The notes beneath the pieces were generated by a model that worked only from the letters and a program-made list of their open reading frames with translations, was not told the DNA's origin and searched no databases. The position numbers and the translations under genes were made by a program. From Bacteroidales bacterium (GTDB lineage Bacteria > Bacteroidota > Bacteroidia > Bacteroidales > Muribaculaceae), in assembly GCA_004557385.1 (NCBI GenBank), contig SFEA01000011.1:1-64000 (forward strand): 64,000 nt of DNA, read 5' to 3'. Below, piece after piece: positions 60,401-64,000 of the stretch. The number at the start of each line of letters is the position of its first letter. Within the stretch, counting starts at the first letter, position 1.

Positions 60401-61945
60401 ATGAAGCAATTAAGAATTGACATTCGAGGCATATTCGCAGGGGCAGCATTGTCGTGCACATCGCTGCTCACGGCAGCGAAAACCGAACCCGCGCCTAACA
60501 TCGTGCTGTTTATGGTCGACGATATGGGATGGCAGGACACGTCGCTGCCGTTTTGGAGCGACACCACGCAGCTCAATCGCCGCTACCACACGCCCAACAT
60601 GGAGCGCTTGGCAAGCCAAGGACGAATGATGACCTCGGCGTATGCTTGCAGCGTGAGTTCGCCCACACGCATAAGCCTGTTCACCGGAATGAACGCCGCC
60701 CGACACCGCGTCACCAATTGGACTCTACATCGCAATCAGGAAGTCGACAGCCCACATCCGCTATTGTGCTATCCGCATTGGAACGTCAACGGCATGACAC
60801 CCGTCGACAGCATCGAGCGTGCCTGCTATGCGCTGCCTCTGCCGCAAGTGCTTCACGACAACGGCTACCACACCATACACTGCGGCAAAGCACATCTCGG
60901 AGCCATCGGCACACCGGCTGCCAACCCGCTCAATCTGGGCTTCGACGTCAACATAGCCGGGCATGCCTGCGGCGGTCCGGCTTCCTATTTGGGCGAAGAC
61001 AACTTCGGCAACTGGCTCGTCGACGGCAAGCCAAACATTTGGGGAATACCCGGGCTTGAGAAATACCATGGCAAAGACATTTTCCTATCCGAAGCACTCA
61101 CGCTCGAAGCCATGGCTGCCTTAGACCGCCGCCCACGCAACAAGCCGTTTTTCCTATACATGTCGCACTATGCCGTGCACGTGCCGCTGAACAAAGACAA
61201 GCGATTCTATCAGAAGTATATCAACCAAGGGCTCGACCCTCGCGAGGCAATGTATGCCGCGCTCCTCGAAGGCATGGACAAAAGTTTGGGCGACCTGATG
61301 GACTACCTTCAGCGAAACGGACTTGAGCAAAACACCATAGTGATATTCATGTCGGATAACGGCGGACTGAGCGCTACCAACGCCCGCGGCGGCGAACTGC
61401 ACACCCACAACCTGCCGCTGCGCAGCGGCAAAGGCTCGGCTCACGAGGGTGGCATACGCGAACCAATGATTGTGAAATGGCTCGGAAAGGTGAAGCCCGG
61501 CACGCGTTGCGACAGTTATCTCATCATCGAAGATTTCTATCCCACCATCTTGCAAATGGCAGGCATCGACATGCCAAAAACACCGCAGCACATCGACGGC
61601 GTGAGCTTCATGCCGCTGCTCACCGACGTGGGTGCCGACCCTTCGCTCCACCGACCGCTCTATTGGAATTTCCCTAACAACTGGGGCCCAACCGGACCCG
61701 GCATCGGCGCCACCTGCACCATTCGCAACGGCGATTGGAAGCTGATTTACTACTACGAAACGGCAAACTATCAGCTATACAACATAAAACAAGACATCGG
61801 CGAAAAGCACAACCTCGCGGCACAGCACCCCGAAATAAAAGCCGAACTGGCACAGCAACTCGCTCGCTATCTGCGCAGCGTCAACGCCCAGCGCCCAGTG
61901 TTCAAAGCCACTTCTCGCCCCGCCCCTTGGCCCGACGGCAAATAA
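60401..61945 (+). CDS. Secreted serine-type sulfatase (S1 family)
   Basis: 514 residues with a signal region (FAGAALSCTSLLTA). Metal site IVLFMVDDMGWQD (Asp40, Asp41). The formylglycine motif is SSPTR at 86-90 (Ser86), the serine form, which needs an anaerobic radical-SAM maturase (anSME). Later motifs are YHTIHCGKAHLG, IFMSDNGG and the C-terminal GDWKLIYYYETANYQLYNI. It should remove sulfate from a sugar in the periplasm. Between a fucosidase and a hexosaminidase, sulfated fucosylated host glycans such as mucin O-glycans are the likely target. Confidence 0.92.
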   Translation: MKQLRIDIRGIFAGAALSCTSLLTAAKTEPAPNIVLFMVDDMGWQDTSLPFWSDTTQLNRRYHTPNMERLASQGRMMTSAYACSVSSPTRISLFTGMNAARHRVTNWTLHRNQEVDSPHPLLCYPHWNVNGMTPVDSIERACYALPLPQVLHDNGYHTIHCGKAHLGAIGTPAANPLNLGFDVNIAGHACGGPASYLGEDNFGNWLVDGKPNIWGIPGLEKYHGKDIFLSEALTLEAMAALDRRPRNKPFFLYMSHYAVHVPLNKDKRFYQKYINQGLDPREAMYAALLEGMDKSLGDLMDYLQRNGLEQNTIVIFMSDNGGLSATNARGGELHTHNLPLRSGKGSAHEGGIREPMIVKWLGKVKPGTRCDSYLIIEDFYPTILQMAGIDMPKTPQHIDGVSFMPLLTDVGADPSLHRPLYWNFPNNWGPTGPGIGATCTIRNGDWKLIYYYETANYQLYNIKQDIGEKHNLAAQHPEIKAELAQQLARYLRSVNAQRPVFKATSRPAPWPDGK

Positions 61946-62005
61946 TGCCACGGCACTTTGCGGCAACTTTTTTTTGATTATTAAAACAACATCCCCAAAA
62001 ATAAG

Positions 62006-64000
62006 ATGATTAAAAGATTCCTTACAGTAATTCTACTTGCGTGGGCAGCCTTTATCGAGACACCCATAACGGCACAAGCTCGCGGAACTATCGCCGATGT
62101 GGGCATAAGCATTATTCCGCAGCCTCGCAGCGTGCAATTGAAAGACGGAAATTGGCAACTGCAGCAAGGTGTTGCCATAGGTTGCTCCGACGTTCAGGCT
62201 AAGCAGGTGGCGCAATTCTTTGCCGACAAATTGCAGCGTTCCACAGGATACACCATTCCGGTGGCCGACAGCGGAGGCATTACACTGTGCATTGACCGAG
62301 CAAGCGGTTTGGCTGAGGAAGCTTATAGGCTGAGTGTGAAGCCCGATGGAGTGAAGGTGGTGGCAAGCACACCCAAAGGCTTGTTTCGTGGCATGAGCAC
62401 GTTCATGCAGCTGTTGCCTGCGCAATTGGAGAGCCCTTGTGTGGTGAAAGGCGTGAAGTGGGCAGCCCCATGCGTTGCGATTGCCGACGAGCCGCGATTT
62501 TCCTACCGCGGACTGATGATTGACGTGAGCCGTCATTTCATTGGTGTTGAAGCTCTGAAAAAACACATCGATATGCTCAGCACGCTCAAAATCAACAAAC
62601 TGCATTTGCATTTGAGCGACTATCAAGGCTGGCGCATCGAAATTAAGCGCTATCCTCGCCTCACCGACGTGGGAGCGTGGCGCCGTGGCATAAACAATGA
62701 CATTTATGGCGGCTATTACACGCAAGACGAGATGCGCGAAGTGGTGAAATATGCTTCGCAGCGATTCGTCGACATCATTCCGGAGATTGATGTGCCGGGG
62801 CACACCATAGCTGCCATAGCCGCTTATCCCGAATTGTCGTGCACCGGCGAGCCGCAGCAGGTGATGAGCCGTTTTGGCGGTCACACCACTGTGTTGTGTC
62901 CGGGAAAAGAAACCATGTTCGATATGCTTGACGGCATCTTCGCCGAGTTGGCTGATATTTTCACCAGCGAATATTTTCACATAGGTGGCGACGAGTGCCG
63001 AAAAAATGCTTGGAAACGCTGCCCCGATTGCCAAAAACGCATCAGCGAACTCGGTTTGACCGAGCAAGACGGACACTCGCCGGAGGAACGCCTGCAGAGC
63101 TATGCCATTGCCCGATGCGAGAAAATACTTGCCAAATACGGCAAGAAAATGATTGGTTGGGACGAGATTCTGCAAGGCGGACTCGCGCCTGACGCCACGG
63201 TGATGAGTTGGCGTGGCGAGAAAGGCGGCATCAAGGCTGCCATGATGGGTCATAACGTGATTATGACGCCAGGCAGCGCCGGAATGTATCTCGACCACTA
63301 TCAAGACAACAAATTTGCCGAGCCGATGGCTTGGGGCGGATATGCTCCGTTGAGCAAAGTGTATGCCTACAATCCTGTGCCCGACACGCTGGTGGCTATG
63401 GGCAAGCAGCAATATGTGCTTGGCGTGCAGGGGAATGCTTGGAGCGAGTGTATGCCCAACGAGCAAATGGTGGAATATCGCGTTTATCCGCGCATCGTTG
63501 CCATTGCCGAGGTGGGGTGGACCAATGTCGAGAATAAGAACTACGACGATTTCTGTCGCCGAATGGAAGCCGAACGCCTGCGTATGGATTGCCACGGCAT
63601 AAACTATCACATCCCAATACCTGTGCAGCCCGATGAGTGCCGCAACCATGTGGTGTTCACCGGCGACAGCGTGCAGCTCAGCTTTGTTGCCGAGGGCATC
63701 AGTAGCATGGTATACACCCTCGACGGCAGCGACCCGATTGCCTCGTCGGCTGTTTACACTTCGCCCATCACTTTCACTCGCAGCGGCGAGGTGCGCATTG
63801 CTTCGGTGTTGGCTTCGGGCAAAATGAGCGTGGTGCGCAGGGTGAAAGTTGAAAAGCAAAATTTCGCCAAATCGTTGGCGGTGGCTCCAAAGAATGAGGG
63901 ATTAAAGTTGCAAATTGCCGATGCGTCTATCAAGGAATTGAGCGAGATGGCGAGTGTAGGCAATTGGCGCGACACGGTGGTGACTTCGCTGAAGGAGCTG
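62006..64000 (+). CDS. Secreted GH20 beta-N-acetylhexosaminidase, cut by the window end
   Basis: 665 codons are present, open at the right edge. The signal peptide starts MIKRFLTVILLAWAAFIETPITA. The GH20b N-domain covers about 35-160. The catalytic barrel begins FSYRGLMIDVSRHFI, with LHLHLSDYQGWRIEI, IIPEIDVPGHTIAAIAAYPE and the catalytic pair Asp329-Glu330 in HIGGDEC. A chitobiase-like C-domain follows (VYTLDGSDPIASSAVYTSPITF). It removes terminal GlcNAc or GalNAc. The final residues (ASIKELSEMASVGNWRDTVVTS) suggest that another C-terminal domain begins at the edge. It is 60 bases downstream of the sulfatase gene. Confidence 0.93.
   Translation, partial: MIKRFLTVILLAWAAFIETPITAQARGTIADVGISIIPQPRSVQLKDGNWQLQQGVAIGCSDVQAKQVAQFFADKLQRSTGYTIPVADSGGITLCIDRASGLAEEAYRLSVKPDGVKVVASTPKGLFRGMSTFMQLLPAQLESPCVVKGVKWAAPCVAIADEPRFSYRGLMIDVSRHFIGVEALKKHIDMLSTLKINKLHLHLSDYQGWRIEIKRYPRLTDVGAWRRGINNDIYGGYYTQDEMREVVKYASQRFVDIIPEIDVPGHTIAAIAAYPELSCTGEPQQVMSRFGGHTTVLCPGKETMFDMLDGIFAELADIFTSEYFHIGGDECRKNAWKRCPDCQKRISELGLTEQDGHSPEERLQSYAIARCEKILAKYGKKMIGWDEILQGGLAPDATVMSWRGEKGGIKAAMMGHNVIMTPGSAGMYLDHYQDNKFAEPMAWGGYAPLSKVYAYNPVPDTLVAMGKQQYVLGVQGNAWSECMPNEQMVEYRVYPRIVAIAEVGWTNVENKNYDDFCRRMEAERLRMDCHGINYHIPIPVQPDECRNHVVFTGDSVQLSFVAEGISSMVYTLDGSDPIASSAVYTSPITFTRSGEVRIASVLASGKMSVVRRVKVEKQNFAKSLAVAPKNEGLKLQIADASIKELSEMASVGNWRDTVVTSLKEL

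Noticed and set aside
62033..63859. A 608-residue open frame antisense to the GH20 gene
   Set aside because: The GH20 frame has a signal peptide and the Asp-Glu catalytic pair; the antisense frame has no protein-like features.

Overview
The window reads as a chromosome segment of a gut Bacteroidales, most likely Muribaculaceae-like. The reasons are SusC/SusD pairs, BACON, DUF4302 and DUF4838 proteins, many lipoproteins with short lipoboxes, repeated promoter boxes of the Bacteroidetes type (TTTG - about 20 bases - TAnnTTTG), and secreted glycosidases with a serine-type sulfatase suited to host or dietary glycans. The species is inferred, not shown. No rRNA, tRNA, CRISPR array or intact insertion sequence was seen.

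Layout. 1-450: the open end of a minus-strand lipoprotein frame that has no start codon and does not look like its neighbours. 714-9101: a plus-strand nutrient-capture operon of SusC (with a shortened N-terminal domain), SusD, a zinc metallopeptidase, a DUF4302 lipoprotein and a BACON lipoprotein. 9380-15136: a 58-residue histone H1-like protein, an orphan phage-type terminase, a SulP transporter and a membrane-anchored AraC regulator. 15421-17149: decayed genes, namely a sigma-factor head fused to the tail of a discoidin-domain protein, then a DUF1573 gene cut by one amber codon. 17852-23635: a MerR/GyrI-like regulator and two TonB-dependent receptors, the first behind an FMN riboswitch. 24030-28802 (minus): a beta-propeller protein and a very long secreted amidase. 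29765-37795: a YitT protein, then secreted EEP, GH3, CBM9-like and DUF4838 proteins.

37946-46704 is the most distinctive part: an NAD/ADP-ribose cluster. It holds an NrtR-type Nudix regulator, two ADP-ribosylglycohydrolases (one fused to a CX5R phosphatase), a macro-like/DUF1810 fusion, a NADAR protein, two small unknown proteins, a vWA protein and a WG-repeat membrane protein. A recurring GGTTACTT promoter word precedes several of its transcription units, and two inverted copies of a palindrome lie at its head. It is probably an ADP-ribosylation reversal, NAD-homeostasis or conflict module.

46919-49655 is a mobile-looking insert: an AAA/DUF4143 ATPase, a HigBA-type toxin-antitoxin pair and a tyrosine-recombinase remnant, framed on both sides by three-copy 33-bp-spaced repeats. 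49714-56901 is a five-gene minus-strand run (DUF3089, GH31, dicarboxylate symporter, DUF4153, AlkD-like). 57506-64000 holds desulfoferrodoxin, then a fucosidase (GH29), a serine-type sulfatase and a hexosaminidase (GH20, cut by the window end), which fit together as a sulfated, fucosylated N-acetylhexosamine glycan degradation set.

A family of composite intergenic repeats built from mini-hairpins with mostly 3-base loops occurs four times (about 17352, 29075, 29408 and 57064).
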